A stretch of 64,000 nt of DNA from Pseudomonadota bacterium (GCA_038533575.1 JBCAYL010000001.1:62001-126000), one strand, 5' to 3'; shown: positions 25,628 through 35,245, counted from the stretch's first letter. Translations and numbers: made by a program. The notes: a model not told the origin generated them from the sequence alone.

Positions 25628-26350
25628 ATGCCACTCACGAGATACAGCCTACTGGACGCGGCCAAGCTTCTTCAGGAGACGCGGAATTCGATCAAGGGCG
25701 GGCTCCGGCGCGCGCCGCTCGTGGATGTCACGGCGGCCCGGGCCAACGTCGCCGCCGGGCTCACGGGCGACAACGTCCTCGTCATCACCGGCTCCCGTGG
25801 CGGGACGGATTACGCCTTCTACAACCTGCGCCCGCTCCGGCCCTTGCCCGCCATGGCTGAGATCGAGGAGATCACCACCGCTGACCTGCCTAAGAAGGCC
25901 TATCACCAGGGCTTTCTACTCCATGCCGCGCGAGTGAAGCGGTTTCTCGCGGGGCGCAGGCCCGACATCATCGTGGGCCATTCCCTCGGCGCGGCCTCCG
26001 CACAGATCCTCGGCGCGCATTTTGAGGTGCCCACCATCGGCCTCGCCTCGCCGCAGGTCGTCAAGCGCCGCTATCTGGAAGCCGCTGCACTCCGCGCCCG
26101 GGGGCACCGGCAATGGCACGTCTTCAACATGGCCTGGCGGCAGGATTTCGTGACCCGGGGCTACCGCGAGCTCGGGCTGCGCTGCCTGGGGCACCGGGTG
26201 GTCGTGGATACCAATCAGCAGAACTTCGGGGTCGATCACTTCGTGTCGCAATACGAGGATCTCATCGTCACCGCGCTCGACCAGCAGCTCGCAGGGCTTC
26301 CGCAGCACTGGCCGGACGCCTCCTTCGCGCCGCCCTCGCGGCTGGCCTGA
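25628..26350 (+). CDS. Lipase-like alpha/beta hydrolase
   Basis: This predicted serine hydrolase of 240 residues has the nucleophile elbow GHSLGAASAQILG and earlier the ITGSRGGTDYAFYNL oxyanion-side strand. An Asp and a His near the end (FVTRGYRELG, GVDHFVSQYEDL) could complete a class 3 lipase-like triad. No signal peptide is seen, so a cytoplasmic enzyme is likely. It ends 5 bases before the end of marR on the opposite strand, so the two genes converge with no room for a separate terminator. Confidence 0.7.
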   Translation: MPLTRYSLLDAAKLLQETRNSIKGGLRRAPLVDVTAARANVAAGLTGDNVLVITGSRGGTDYAFYNLRPLRPLPAMAEIEEITTADLPKKAYHQGFLLHAARVKRFLAGRRPDIIVGHSLGAASAQILGAHFEVPTIGLASPQVVKRRYLEAAALRARGHRQWHVFNMAWRQDFVTRGYRELGLRCLGHRVVVDTNQQNFGVDHFVSQYEDLIVTALDQQLAGLPQHWPDASFAPPSRLA

Positions 26351-26355
26351 CGCGT

Positions 26356-26802
26356 TCAGTCGCGGGCCTTATCGAGCGTGACGCGGAGCTCGCGAAGAAG
26401 CTCCAGCGCGGTGCCGATCGCGTCGGCCTCCATGGCGGGCAGGATCGGCGTCATGTCCCGCGTCACGCGCGCCATGGCCTCGGCGCGGAACTCTCGACCC
26501 GCTTCGGTGAGCCAGACCGTCTTGGAGCGGCCGTCTTTCGGGTGCGGGCGTGTCTCGATGAGGCCCCGGGTTTCGAGCCCGCCCAGCGTGTGGGTCATGG
26601 AATTCTTCGGCACCTGGAAGGCGCGGGCGATCTCGATGGGGGTGCGGCCGTCGCCCACGCGGGTAAGGTGATTGAGCACGCTGAAATGCGGGAGCAGCAT
26701 CCCCTTGGGCAACCGCGCCTCGAAGAAGGCGCGGGAGAGTTGGTTGATGATCCCGATCTCGTTGAAAAGGTCGAAAACGGGATCGGGTCGTTCGTCAGGC
26801 AT
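26356..26802 (-). CDS. MarR-family transcriptional regulator
   Basis: This winged-helix regulator has 148 residues. The DNA-binding core is visible around TPIEIARAFQVPKNSMTHTLGGLETRGLIETRPHPKDGRSKTVWLTEAG, with the wing in HPKDGRSK. Dimerisation helices lie at both ends. The start overlaps the last codons of the nitroreductase gene by 8 bases, so both are one operon read leftward. It probably binds the palindrome at 27951-27988 and represses its own operon. The ligand is unknown; a quinone or nitroaromatic would fit the neighbour. Confidence 0.88.
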   Translation of the reverse strand: MPDERPDPVFDLFNEIGIINQLSRAFFEARLPKGMLLPHFSVLNHLTRVGDGRTPIEIARAFQVPKNSMTHTLGGLETRGLIETRPHPKDGRSKTVWLTEAGREFRAEAMARVTRDMTPILPAMEADAIGTALELLRELRVTLDKARD

Positions 26803-27931
26803 TCACCACTTTCGCGTCGAGGGGCCAGCGCGGGCTCTGGGGGACATCCGGGCCATAGCCCAGCCGCGCCAACATTTGCACGGTTCCGCCCGTGGGCGCC
26901 AGCCGCCGGTGCACCTCGCCGTAAAGCGCGGCCATCTCGGGATATTCCTGCAAGCATTGGCTGAGCGGCTGGAAGCCCAGACCTTGCGCCGTGGCGGCGA
27001 GGTTCACGCGCACCCAGTCCGCGCCGGTGGCGATCTGGTCTTCGCGCGTATTCGTCTTCGTGACGAGCCAGGCATAGCCCATGGCCGTGCGGGCGTTCTC
27101 GAGCACTGCGTTGCGCCCCTCCTGGAAGGACATGGAGGCGGTATCCATCAGCTTCTGCGGCGTCATCTGGCGGCCGAGCCGCGCGAATTCGATCATCGGG
27201 CCCGTGAGGTCGATCCCGTCGGGCTGGGCATCGGTGGCGCGGGCGCCCACGCGGAAGACATCGACGCTCTCCTTGAAGGTGCGGGGCGTCATAATTTCGA
27301 TGTCGAGCGCCTCTTCCGTGAGCGCGCGTAAGTCCGCGATGAACTCCGGCGCGGCGGAGGTGCCGCAGGCGGGCACGGCGGCCTTGATGGCTTCGAGCGC
27401 CGCGGGTGGGATCGCGCGGTCGATGTCGAAGGGCTCCTTCAAGGATCGGCGCGCGAGGACATAGGCGAAATGCGGGTCCGGGGCCGCGTCTGTTTCTCGG
27501 AGCCGGATCACGGCCACGGGGCGGGCATCGAGGGTGGCGGCGTCTGAGCCTTCGGGGAAGAGCGAAATGTCCGCCGCGAGGCCCTCTTCCAGCGCGGCCA
27601 TGCGCAGAACCTCGAGGAAGCAGCCGAGGCCGATGGTGATCTGGCGGCTGAACGGGTCCGTGTGGGGCAGGAGCTTGTCGGGGTTCACGAGCAGCGTGAT
27701 CTCCCCCGGCGTGGCGAGGTCCACGAGCCAGGGCTGCTGGTTGTGCGGGTTGGGCGCGAGGATGGCCCAGCTCAGCGCGCGCATGCGAGGATCGTCGTAT
27801 TGACCGGCCTGCGCCCAGGGGGCGGCGGCGGTGCGGGGACTGCGCGTGATCTCGGCGGCGAGGCCGCCACCGGCGGCGACGATTGCGCCGCCTCCTAAGA
27901 GGGCGAGGGTTTTGCGGCGGGTGAGGGGCAT
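26795..27931 (-). CDS. Tat-exported nitroreductase-family protein
   Basis: This predicted flavin-dependent reductase of 378 residues belongs to the nitroreductase-like set. The N-terminus MPLTRRKTLALLGGGAIVAA is a twin-arginine (Tat) signal, so it is folded in the cytoplasm with cofactor and exported. Motifs include APNPHNQQPWLVDL, typical of the FMN-binding start of the family, and GLGFQPLSQCLQEYPEM near the end. The ATG at 27931 is preferred over a TTG at 27958, since AGGAGA lies 6 bases upstream of it. It is the first gene of the operon with marR. Confidence 0.8.
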   Translation of the reverse strand: MPLTRRKTLALLGGGAIVAAGGGLAAEITRSPRTAAAPWAQAGQYDDPRMRALSWAILAPNPHNQQPWLVDLATPGEITLLVNPDKLLPHTDPFSRQITIGLGCFLEVLRMAALEEGLAADISLFPEGSDAATLDARPVAVIRLRETDAAPDPHFAYVLARRSLKEPFDIDRAIPPAALEAIKAAVPACGTSAAPEFIADLRALTEEALDIEIMTPRTFKESVDVFRVGARATDAQPDGIDLTGPMIEFARLGRQMTPQKLMDTASMSFQEGRNAVLENARTAMGYAWLVTKTNTREDQIATGADWVRVNLAATAQGLGFQPLSQCLQEYPEMAALYGEVHRRLAPTGGTVQMLARLGYGPDVPQSPRWPLDAKVVNA

Positions 27932-27950
27932 GGCTGTCTCCTGGGGCAGA

Positions 27951-27988
27951 TAGTTCAATATAGGTCGATATAGTACAATATTGAACTA
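27951..27988. promoter_or_regulatory. Candidate MarR operator: 11-bp palindrome with phased half-sites
   Basis: TAGTTCAATAT (27951-27961) and its exact reverse complement ATATTGAACTA (27978-27988) enclose 16 bases. Within the same stretch CAATATAGG, CGATATAGT and CAATATTGA start at 27956, 27966 and 27976, a spacing of 10 bases, one DNA turn. It lies 20 bases upstream of the nitroreductase ATG. The region is far more AT-rich than its surroundings and probably also holds the promoter. It is the best binding-site candidate for the MarR protein. Confidence 0.7.
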
Positions 27989-28074
27989 GTAAAGCCCGCG
28001 AAGACAGAGCGCCGCGTTGCGCGACCTCCCGCGCGCGGCTATGCCCAGCTGCGAACAAAGGGATGAGACCGCCG

Positions 28075-29244
28075 ATGCCTGCCATCACCAACATCGAAGA
28101 CCTCAAGCGCATCTATGCCCGCCGGGTGCCGAAGATGTTCTACGACTATTGCGAGAGCGGCTCCTGGACGGAGCAGACCTTCCGCGAGAACGTGAGCGAC
28201 TTCGACGACATCAAGCTGCGCCAGCGCATCGCGGTGGACATGACGGGCCGCACGACCGCGTCGAAAATGGTGGGACAGGACGTCGCCATGCCCGTGGCGC
28301 TCGCGCCTGTGGGCCTTTGCGGCATGCAAAGCGCGGATGGGGAGATCAAGGCGGCGCGCGCGGCGGGCAAGTTCGGCGTGCCCTTCACGCTCTCGACCAT
28401 GTCGATCTGCTCCATCGAGGACGTGGCCGAGCACACCGACCAGCCCTTCTGGTTTCAGGTGTACACCCTCAAGGACGACGACTTCATGAAGCGGCTCATC
28501 GCGCGGGCGGGCGAGGCGAAATGCTCGGCCCTCGTGATCACCGTCGACCTGCAGATCATGGGCCAGCGCCACAAGGACATCAAAAACGGCCTCTCCGCCC
28601 CGCCGAAGCTCACGCCCGCGAGCATTGCCAACATGGCCACGAAGGTGCCGTGGGGCCTAGAGATGCTGGGCACGAAGCGGCGCTTCTTCGGCAATATCGT
28701 GGGCCACGCCAAGGGCGTCACCGACCCCGCCTCGCTCTCCTCATGGACGGCGGAGGCCTTTGACCATTCGCTCGACTGGGAGCGGATCAAGGAGCTGCGC
28801 TCCTGGTGGGACGGGCCGGTGATCCTGAAGGGCATCCTCGACGAGGAGGACGCCAAGATGGCCGCCAATGTAGGCGCGGACGCCATCGTCGTCTCGAACC
28901 ACGGCGGACGGCAGCTCGACGGGGCGATGAGCTCCATCCGCATGCTGCCCCGCATCATGGACGCCGTGGGCGACAAGATCGAGGTGCATCTCGACAGCGG
29001 CATCCGATCGGGCCAGGACGTGCTCAAGGCGCTGGCGCTGGGCGCCACCGGCACCATGATCGGGCGCGCCTTCGTCTACGGCCTCGGCGCGAAGGGCGAG
29101 CAGGGGGTGACGGACGCGCTCAACGTGATCCACAAGGAGCTCGACACCACCATGGCGCTCTGCGGCAAGCGCGACGTCAAGGATCTCGGCCGGGACGTGC
29201 TGCTTTTGCCCAAGGGCTTCGAGGATCACTACCAGGCGGCGTGA
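28075..29244 (+). CDS. lldD: L-lactate dehydrogenase (FMN-dependent alpha-hydroxy acid dehydrogenase)
   Basis: This FMN enzyme of 389 residues oxidises an L-2-hydroxy acid, most likely L-lactate, to the keto acid at the membrane. The family signature VSNHGGRQLDGA includes the catalytic histidine H276, and DSGIRSGQDVLKALALGA holds the FMN phosphate site. The YDYCESGSWTEQTFREN start is typical. Two ATGs are possible (28063 and 28075); the second gives the usual MPAITNIEDLKR beginning. Glycolate or mandelate as substrate cannot be excluded from sequence. The next gene begins at the base after the stop. Confidence 0.85.
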   Translation: MPAITNIEDLKRIYARRVPKMFYDYCESGSWTEQTFRENVSDFDDIKLRQRIAVDMTGRTTASKMVGQDVAMPVALAPVGLCGMQSADGEIKAARAAGKFGVPFTLSTMSICSIEDVAEHTDQPFWFQVYTLKDDDFMKRLIARAGEAKCSALVITVDLQIMGQRHKDIKNGLSAPPKLTPASIANMATKVPWGLEMLGTKRRFFGNIVGHAKGVTDPASLSSWTAEAFDHSLDWERIKELRSWWDGPVILKGILDEEDAKMAANVGADAIVVSNHGGRQLDGAMSSIRMLPRIMDAVGDKIEVHLDSGIRSGQDVLKALALGATGTMIGRAFVYGLGAKGEQGVTDALNVIHKELDTTMALCGKRDVKDLGRDVLLLPKGFEDHYQAA

Positions 29245-29859
29245 ATGCTCATCTTTCACGGGCAACGGCTCGTCGTCTTCTCGATCCCGCGCACGGCGTC
29301 GACGTCGCTCCATGAAGCGCTCCGGCGCCATGCCGATCTCGAGGTGAAGACGCCGCCAAAGGACAAGCACATGAATGTGCGCCGCTTCGAGCGCTGGTGC
29401 GCCCGGACACATCCGGAAGCGGCGGACTATACCCGCGTGGCCGTCATGCGCGAGCCGCTCTCCCGGCTGGCCTCGTGGTATCGCTACCGGCGCCGCGTGG
29501 CCGTGAGCGGCACGCCGAGCTCCACGGAGAACCTGAGCTTTGACGAGTTCATAGAGCTCGGGCTCACGAGCACGGCACCGCAGGCCGCCAGCATCGGGAA
29601 CCAGCACCGCTTCCTGACCCGGGAGGACGGGGTGCTGGCCGTGGACGAGATCTTCTGCCTCGAGCGGCGCGACGTGCTGCTCGCCTATCTCGAGGCCCGC
29701 TTCGGCCCGGTGCGCCTCAAGCACCGCAATGCCGCGCCGCTCGAGCTTCTCGACCTCGACCCCGCGCGGGAGGCGCGGCTCCGGGCAGCGCGGGCGGCGG
29801 AGTTCGCGCTCTTTGAGCGTGTCGCGGCCACGGGCCGGCTCACCGTGTCGCGCGGGTGA
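29245..29859 (+). CDS. Sulfotransferase-like protein
   Basis: This 204-residue protein has the two PAPS-binding elements of sulfotransferase folds: a P-loop-like 5'-phosphosulfate loop (VVFSIPRTASTSLHEAL, residues 9-25) and a 3'-phosphate site (VAVMREPLSRLASWYRYRR, about 68-86). The length is short for the family. The ATG directly follows the lldD stop with no gap. The last 20 bases overlap the 3' end of the MFS gene on the other strand. The acceptor is unknown; cell-surface polysaccharide or a small metabolite is possible. Confidence 0.75.
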   Translation: MLIFHGQRLVVFSIPRTASTSLHEALRRHADLEVKTPPKDKHMNVRRFERWCARTHPEAADYTRVAVMREPLSRLASWYRYRRRVAVSGTPSSTENLSFDEFIELGLTSTAPQAASIGNQHRFLTREDGVLAVDEIFCLERRDVLLAYLEARFGPVRLKHRNAAPLELLDLDPAREARLRAARAAEFALFERVAATGRLTVSRG

Positions 29860-30985
29860 GCGCCATGACGAGGCCGATTGTGCCGAGGACGCCGGCCCCG
29901 ATGGCAGCATAGGCCACGCGCAGCGAGTAAAGCTCGGAGAGCCCGCCCATGAGCACGGGCGCGATGAAGAACCCCGAAAACCCGATGACGGCCACCTTGG
30001 CGATGGCCTCGGTGCGGTGTCGCGCGGGCACGAGCCGCCCCACCAGCGCGAGGCCGAGCGGCCCGATGACGGAGACACCCAGCCCGAGAATGCCGAAGCC
30101 GAAATAGGCGACGGTGGGCGTGGGGGCGAGGGCGGCGATGAACGCGCCCGCGCTCGTCAGGCAGGTGGCGAGGATGATAACGGTCTCGTCGCGAAACCTG
30201 TCCGAGAGGCCTTGGCCGCCGATGCGACCGATGGCCATGGTCACGCCGAGCATCACGGGCCCGAAGGCCCCCGCGAAGGGATCGCCCTGAAGCGTCCGCT
30301 CGATGTGCAGCGCCGACCACGTCTCCACCGTGCCCTCCGTCAGGAACGCGGCAAGCACGATCGCTCCGCAGAGGAGCACGATCCCCCAGGGCATGCCCGA
30401 CTGTGCTCGCCCGTCATCCTCCGGCTCGGCGATGGGCATGCGCAGGAAAAGCGCGAGGAAGAGCCCCACGATCCCCGCGATCCCGAGCGCGAACCATGGC
30501 GGCTGCGCGGCATCGCGCAGAAAGCCCGTCATGAGGGCCGAGGCGGCGTAGCCCACCGAGAACATCCCGTGGGAGACATTCATCAGCGTGCGCTTGTGGC
30601 GCGCTTCGAGCTCGCTCACCCGCGCGTTCATGAGCACGTCGGTGAGCCCGGAGAAGACGCCGAGGAGCACGATCGTCAGGGCGAAATGCACCGCGCCGCC
30701 CAACGTGCTCGCAAGGCCGGGCAGGATGAAGCAGGCCGCAAAGCCCGCCGTCACCGATTGAAGCGCGCGGTCGCGCAGATGCGTGTCCACCCGGGGCGCC
30801 AGCCACATCGCCGCCGTGAGGCCGATGGGATTGCCGAGAAGGAGGAGGCCGAAGACGAGGTCGTTCACCCCCAGCGCGCCCTTGATATCGGGCACCGAGG
30901 CCGCAAACGCGCCCCAGAACGTGCCGAGGATGGCAAAGGCCGTCGCCGGCACGCGGGCCAGCCAGAGCGCGGAGAGGATACGCAT
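29840..30985 (-). CDS. MFS transporter
   Basis: This 381-residue MFS protein has about 12 predicted helices. It has the family-like loop LAPRVDTHLRDRAL and a second half with GGQGLSDRFRDETV. The frame extends upstream to 31069, but the ATG at 30985 begins the normal MRILSALWLARVP start, so it is chosen. The upstream extension is Arg-rich and unlike a transporter N-terminus. It converges with the sulfotransferase-like gene (20-base overlap) and diverges from the next MFS gene. Confidence 0.82.
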   Translation of the reverse strand: MRILSALWLARVPATAFAILGTFWGAFAASVPDIKGALGVNDLVFGLLLLGNPIGLTAAMWLAPRVDTHLRDRALQSVTAGFAACFILPGLASTLGGAVHFALTIVLLGVFSGLTDVLMNARVSELEARHKRTLMNVSHGMFSVGYAASALMTGFLRDAAQPPWFALGIAGIVGLFLALFLRMPIAEPEDDGRAQSGMPWGIVLLCGAIVLAAFLTEGTVETWSALHIERTLQGDPFAGAFGPVMLGVTMAIGRIGGQGLSDRFRDETVIILATCLTSAGAFIAALAPTPTVAYFGFGILGLGVSVIGPLGLALVGRLVPARHRTEAIAKVAVIGFSGFFIAPVLMGGLSELYSLRVAYAAIGAGVLGTIGLVMALTRATR

Positions 30986-31092
30986 GGCCCGCCGTCTCAC
31001 CGGAGCCGCGCCGACGCAACAGAAATCAGCGTTCAAGGCCCTATGGATGCCACGGATTGCGCCCGCCACGGCGCGCAGCCTAACCTCGCGGA

Positions 31093-32286
31093 ATGGACCG
31101 TAACGTCGCGCTCTATCCTTGGTTTCGGTTCACCCAGAACCTGCTCTTCTGGCAGGCGGTCTGGTTTCTCTACTTCCAGGCGGAGCTTTCGGCGCCCGAG
31201 GCGATCCTGCTCTATGCCCTCTACGAGCTCGCCACGACGATCCTCGAGGTGCCTTCTGGATATGCGTCTGACCGGCTGGGCCGGCGGATCACGCTCCTAG
31301 TCGCGGCGGCCTGCGGTGTGGGCGCGGCCTCGCTTCAGATGGTAGGCGGGTATTTCGCCGTCTTCGCTGTGGCGCAGGTGCTTCTAGGCGGGTTTCAGGC
31401 CTTCACCTCTGGCACCGATGGCGCGCTTCTCTACGAAAGCCTCGTGGCGGAGGGGCGCGAGGACGAGACCGAGGCGCAGGAGCTCAAGGCCTGGCGGTTC
31501 AGCTTCGCCGCGCTGGCGCTTTCGGCTTTCACGGGCGGGCTTCTCGCGCGGGTCGATTTCATCTTCGTCTACGCCGCGACGACGCTGGCCTTCGCGGCCG
31601 CGACATTCATCGCCTGGCAATTTACGGAGCCGCCCCACGCGGCGCGCGCGCCCTCGATCCGCGCGGATCTGAGGGATCTCGGGCGCGCGATGTTCCGGCC
31701 CGTTCTCGCATGGCTCTTTGTGATCTTCCTGCTCGCGCATATCTACAGCCATCTGCCTTTCGTTTTCGGCCAGCCTTTCATCCGCGAGGTGCTCGCCGCA
31801 CTGGGGCTCGAGGTGGAAACGCCCATCGTCTCAGGGGCAATCGTGACCTCGATGATGCTGATCTCGCTTCTAGCCTCGGCGGCGGCGCCGCGGCTTCGCG
31901 CGCGGTTCGGGCTCGGGCCGCTTCTTCTCGGGGCATTCGCGCTCCAGATCGCGATCTCGGCGGCGATGGCGGTGTCGGGCGCGACGCTCATCATCCTCGT
32001 GCTGCTTGCGCGGATGATCCCGTCGTCATTTCAGGGGCCCTACATCACCGCCCGTATCCAGTCAGAGCTCCCGGACTCGATCCGCGCGACCTTCGTATCG
32101 CTGAAATCGCTCACCGGGCGGCTGATTTTCGCGGGCACGCTGGCGCTGTCCTCCACACTTGCGGGCGATGCCGATACCCTGCCGCTCTCGGTGATCCAGA
32201 GCGTGCTTGGGCTCTATGTGGGCGCGGGGCTGCTCGCACTCCTCGCCCTCGGGCTCACGATGCGGCGCGCGCGGCTCGACGAATAG
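31093..32286 (+). CDS. MFS transporter
   Basis: This is a 397-residue MFS protein with about 12 predicted helices. The loop 2-3 motif is clear ([15 protein letters not shown]), so it belongs to a drug/metabolite-efflux-like group. Substrate cannot be told from sequence. It is divergent from the preceding MFS gene with a 107-base gap that must carry both promoters. The two MFS genes are not close paralogs by eye. Confidence 0.82.
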   Translation: MDRNVALYPWFRFTQNLLFWQAVWFLYFQAELSAPEAILLYALYELATTILEVPSGYASDRLGRRITLLVAAACGVGAASLQMVGGYFAVFAVAQVLLGGFQAFTSGTDGALLYESLVAEGREDETEAQELKAWRFSFAALALSAFTGGLLARVDFIFVYAATTLAFAAATFIAWQFTEPPHAARAPSIRADLRDLGRAMFRPVLAWLFVIFLLAHIYSHLPFVFGQPFIREVLAALGLEVETPIVSGAIVTSMMLISLLASAAAPRLRARFGLGPLLLGAFALQIAISAAMAVSGATLIILVLLARMIPSSFQGPYITARIQSELPDSIRATFVSLKSLTGRLIFAGTLALSSTLAGDADTLPLSVIQSVLGLYVGAGLLALLALGLTMRRARLDE

Positions 32287-32383
32287 GCCTTTTCAAGCGC
32301 CCGGATTCCTTCTAGAGGCACGGCTTCATCGCGGGCGTACACCCTTGGAGGACGCTCGCCACAACATCGATAGGAAAAATTCC

Positions 32384-33055
32384 ATGGCTGGTGAGATCCC
32401 TGATCTTCACGCCACGGTACGGACGGGGACGGGCAAGGGGGCCGCCCGTCAAGCACGCCGCAACGGCGACGTACCTGGCATCGTATTCGGCGGCGACGTC
32501 GATCCGCTCCCCATCAACATCCCCTTCAACACGCTCCTGACGAAGCTGCGCCAGGGCCGGTTCAAGGCCACGCTCTTCAACATGAAGGTCGAGGGCCATG
32601 ACGACGTGCGCGTGATCTGCCGCGACGTGCAGCGCGACGTGGTCAAGGACCTGCCCACGCATGTGGACTTCATGCGCCTGCGCCGCACCACCAAGATCGC
32701 GCTCTTCATCCCCGTGGAATTCCAGGGTGAAGACGTGGCACCGGGCACCAAGCAGGGCGGCGTCCTGACGGTCGTGCGCCCGGAGGTGGAGCTCGTCGTG
32801 ACCGCCGGCGACATCCCCGAGAGCATCTCCGCCGACATTTCCGGCATGGAGATCGGTGACACGCTGACCATCTCCGACATCACGCTGCCCGCAGGCGCGA
32901 AGCCCACGATCGACCGGGACTTCGTGATCGCCAACATGCAGCCGCCCTCGGGCCTCGCCTCCCAGAAGGACGAGGATGAAGAGGGCGCCGAAGAGGTGGC
33001 CGCCGACGAGGTGGAAGCCACCGCACAAGGATCCGAGGAGGGCGGCGAGGCCTAA
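32384..33055 (+). CDS. rplY: 50S ribosomal protein L25 (CTC form)
   Basis: L25 binds 5S rRNA. The 223-residue product has the N-terminal L25 domain (residues 1-95, [27 protein letters not shown]) and the C-terminal Ctc/TL5 domain, ending in a strongly acidic tail. The ATG at 32384 is chosen because [13 protein letters not shown] is the conserved start and AGGA lies upstream. The frame is open 177 bases further upstream, across the end of the MFS gene. In relatives rplY is usually next to pth; here malonyl-CoA decarboxylase lies between. Confidence 0.95.
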   Translation: MAGEIPDLHATVRTGTGKGAARQARRNGDVPGIVFGGDVDPLPINIPFNTLLTKLRQGRFKATLFNMKVEGHDDVRVICRDVQRDVVKDLPTHVDFMRLRRTTKIALFIPVEFQGEDVAPGTKQGGVLTVVRPEVELVVTAGDIPESISADISGMEIGDTLTISDITLPAGAKPTIDRDFVIANMQPPSGLASQKDEDEEGAEEVAADEVEATAQGSEEGGEA

Positions 33056-33082
33056 TCGCCCCCCTTCCATGCAAAATCGACA

Positions 33083-33122
33083 GGCCCGCCGGGAAACAAT
33101 CACCTCCCGGCGGGCCTTTTTT
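33083..33122 (+). terminator. Rho-independent terminator of rplY
   Basis: GGCCCGCCGGGA (33083-33094) pairs perfectly with TCCCGGCGGGCC (33105-33116) around a 10-base loop, and is followed by six T. It is one of the clearest terminators in the window. Confidence 0.95.
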
Positions 33123-33212
33123 GTGCAGCGATCGGCCTCTGGGCACAGCCACGTGCAATTCATTTGACTTGCGCGGCTTCGGCGTCCCTGCTGATCGGGC
33201 AGGAGGCGCGCC

Positions 33213-34472
33213 ATGGCTCTTTTCACACCCCCGGGCTTCACGATGTCCGACATCCTCGCCGGTCTTTTCGAGCGGCGGCAGGACGTGAAGGCGCGGCTGG
33301 CCAAGCTTTCCCTCCCGGAGTTGATCGAAGGGCTGATGAGCTGCGTGAGCGAGACGCAGCAGACGAGCTTCGCGCGCGCGATCCTACTGCGCTACCACCA
33401 TGGGGATGACGCGATCCATCGGACGTTCTTCGATTACCTGCTCGACGAGATGGACCTCGACGCCGCTGCACTCCACGCGGCGTCCGCCGCCTATGAGGAG
33501 GACTCTACGCCCGCCGCCTACCGCCGGGTCCTCGGGGCCGCGGAGCCGCGCCGCAAGGAGCTCTTTCGGCGGCTGGGCAGCGCGAAGGGTGGGGCGGCGT
33601 GCCTCGTCAAGATCCGTGACGATATCCGCCGCTCCCGCACGGCGCGGCCCGACCTCGCCAAGCTCGACCATGATCTCCACGCGCTCCTCGGTCATTGGTT
33701 CAACCGTGGCTTCCTCGAGCTGCGCCCGGTCACGTGGGACAGCCCCGCGCAGGTCCTCGAGAAGATCATCGACTACGAGGCTGTTCACACCATCCAGGAC
33801 TGGGATGATCTGCGCCGCCGCGTGCAGCCCCATGACCGACGCTGCTACGCGTTCTTTCACCCGAGGATGCCCGACGATCCGATCATCTTCGTGGAAGTGG
33901 CCCTGACGCAGGCCGTCCCGGATTCGGTGGACACGCTGCTCGCGCAGGACCGTCGGCCCGCGGATGTCGAAAGCCTGACCACGGCGACGTTCTACTCGAT
34001 CTCGAACTGCCACGCGGGCCTCGCGGGGATCAGCTTCGGCAACGTGCTCATCAAGAAGGTGGTGCGCGAACTCTCGCGCGAGCTGCCGCAGCTCAAGACC
34101 TTCGTCACGCTCTCGCCCATCCCGTCGCTCGCCGCCTGGGCTGGGGAGGACGGGGCAGAGGAGAGCCCGGACCGGCTGGCCGCGCGTTACCTCGCCACCG
34201 TCAAGCGCGAGGACGGTCTCCCACAGGACCCCGTCGCGCGCTTTCACCTCGCCAACGGGGCCGCGCTGCACGCGGTGCATGCGGATGCCAATACGAGCGC
34301 GCGCGGACAGGCCGAGAGTTTTGGCGCCATGGTCAATTACCTCTACGAGCCCAGCGAGGTGAACCGCCGCTCCGAGGCCTTCGCCATGGCCGGTCGCATC
34401 GATCTCGGGCCAAAGCTGCGGGCGCTTCTCCCGCGAGAGCGGGGGCGGCGGCTCTCGTCCGAGCGGGTCTAG
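33213..34472 (+). CDS. Malonyl-CoA decarboxylase
   Basis: Malonyl-CoA decarboxylase turns malonyl-CoA into acetyl-CoA and CO2. The 419-residue product has the helical N-terminal domain (about residues 1-135) and the GNAT-fold catalytic domain. The latter shows FVEVALTQAVP, the Ser/Thr-rich FYSISNCHAGLAGISFGN and FVTLSPIPSLAAW segments and the catalytic-histidine region HLANGAALHAVHADANTS. Length is typical. Malonate or fatty-acid balance is the expected role, but no malonyl-CoA ligase (matB) or transporter is adjacent. It is placed alone between rplY and pth, with its own start after the rplY terminator, so it is probably an insertion. Confidence 0.88.
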   Translation: MALFTPPGFTMSDILAGLFERRQDVKARLAKLSLPELIEGLMSCVSETQQTSFARAILLRYHHGDDAIHRTFFDYLLDEMDLDAAALHAASAAYEEDSTPAAYRRVLGAAEPRRKELFRRLGSAKGGAACLVKIRDDIRRSRTARPDLAKLDHDLHALLGHWFNRGFLELRPVTWDSPAQVLEKIIDYEAVHTIQDWDDLRRRVQPHDRRCYAFFHPRMPDDPIIFVEVALTQAVPDSVDTLLAQDRRPADVESLTTATFYSISNCHAGLAGISFGNVLIKKVVRELSRELPQLKTFVTLSPIPSLAAWAGEDGAEESPDRLAARYLATVKREDGLPQDPVARFHLANGAALHAVHADANTSARGQAESFGAMVNYLYEPSEVNRRSEAFAMAGRIDLGPKLRALLPRERGRRLSSERV

Positions 34473-34531
34473 GCGCGGTTGCTGCGCGCCCCGCGCTGCG
34501 ATAGCTCAAGCGCAGCAAGAAGGAGCGGGCT

Positions 34532-35245
34532 ATGCAGCTCTTCGTCGGTCTCGGCAACCCGGGAGCCAAATACGCGCAGAACCGGCACAATATCGGCTGG
34601 ATGGCCGTGGACCGGATCGCCGAGGATCACGGCTTTGGTCCCTGGCGGGGCAAGTTCCAGGGCGCGGTGTCCGAGGGCATGCTGGGAGAGCAGAAGATCC
34701 TGCTCCTGAAGCCGGAGACCTTCATGAACAAGTCCGGCCAGAGCGTGGGAGAGGCGCTCCGCTTCTACAAGCTCGGGCCCGGGGACGTGACCGTCTTTCA
34801 CGACGAGCTTGATCTCGCCCCCGGCAAGCTCAAGGTGAAGCGGGGCGGGGGCCATGCGGGCCATAACGGGCTCCGTTCGCTCCATGCCCATATCGGCGAA
34901 GACTATGCCCGCGTGCGGCTGGGGATCGGGCATCCGGGCCACAAGGACGCGGTGCCGGGATACGTGCTCCGCGATTTCCCGAAGGCCGACGGGGCATGGC
35001 TCGACGACCTGATGCGGGGAATTTCTGGTGGCGCGGCAGATCTCGCGCAGGGCGATGCCGGGCGTTTCATGAACGCGGTCTCGCTGCGCACGGCGCCCCC
35101 GCGCTCCGGCGGCGGCAAGGCAGGGCAGAAGCCGGCGCAGAAGCCTGACCAAAAGCCGAAGGGAGAGGCCGCCCCCGAGCCCACGCCCGCGGCGGAGGCC
35201 GCGCCGCGCTCGCCGCTCCAGAGGCTCGTGGACCGGTTCAAGTGA
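34532..35245 (+). CDS. pth: Peptidyl-tRNA hydrolase with a low-complexity C-terminal extension
   Basis: Pth frees tRNA from stalled peptidyl-tRNA. The 237-residue product has the catalytic histidine in [11 protein letters not shown], the [10 protein letters not shown] motif and the [20 protein letters not shown] motifs, complete by about residue 190. The last 45 residues ([19 protein letters not shown]...) are Lys/Pro/Ala/Gln-rich and probably disordered, an extension found in several alphaproteobacterial Pth. The stop TGA overlaps the GTG of the DUF2332 gene. Confidence 0.95.
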   Translation: MQLFVGLGNPGAKYAQNRHNIGWMAVDRIAEDHGFGPWRGKFQGAVSEGMLGEQKILLLKPETFMNKSGQSVGEALRFYKLGPGDVTVFHDELDLAPGKLKVKRGGGHAGHNGLRSLHAHIGEDYARVRLGIGHPGHKDAVPGYVLRDFPKADGAWLDDLMRGISGGAADLAQGDAGRFMNAVSLRTAPPRSGGGKAGQKPAQKPDQKPKGEAAPEPTPAAEAAPRSPLQRLVDRFK

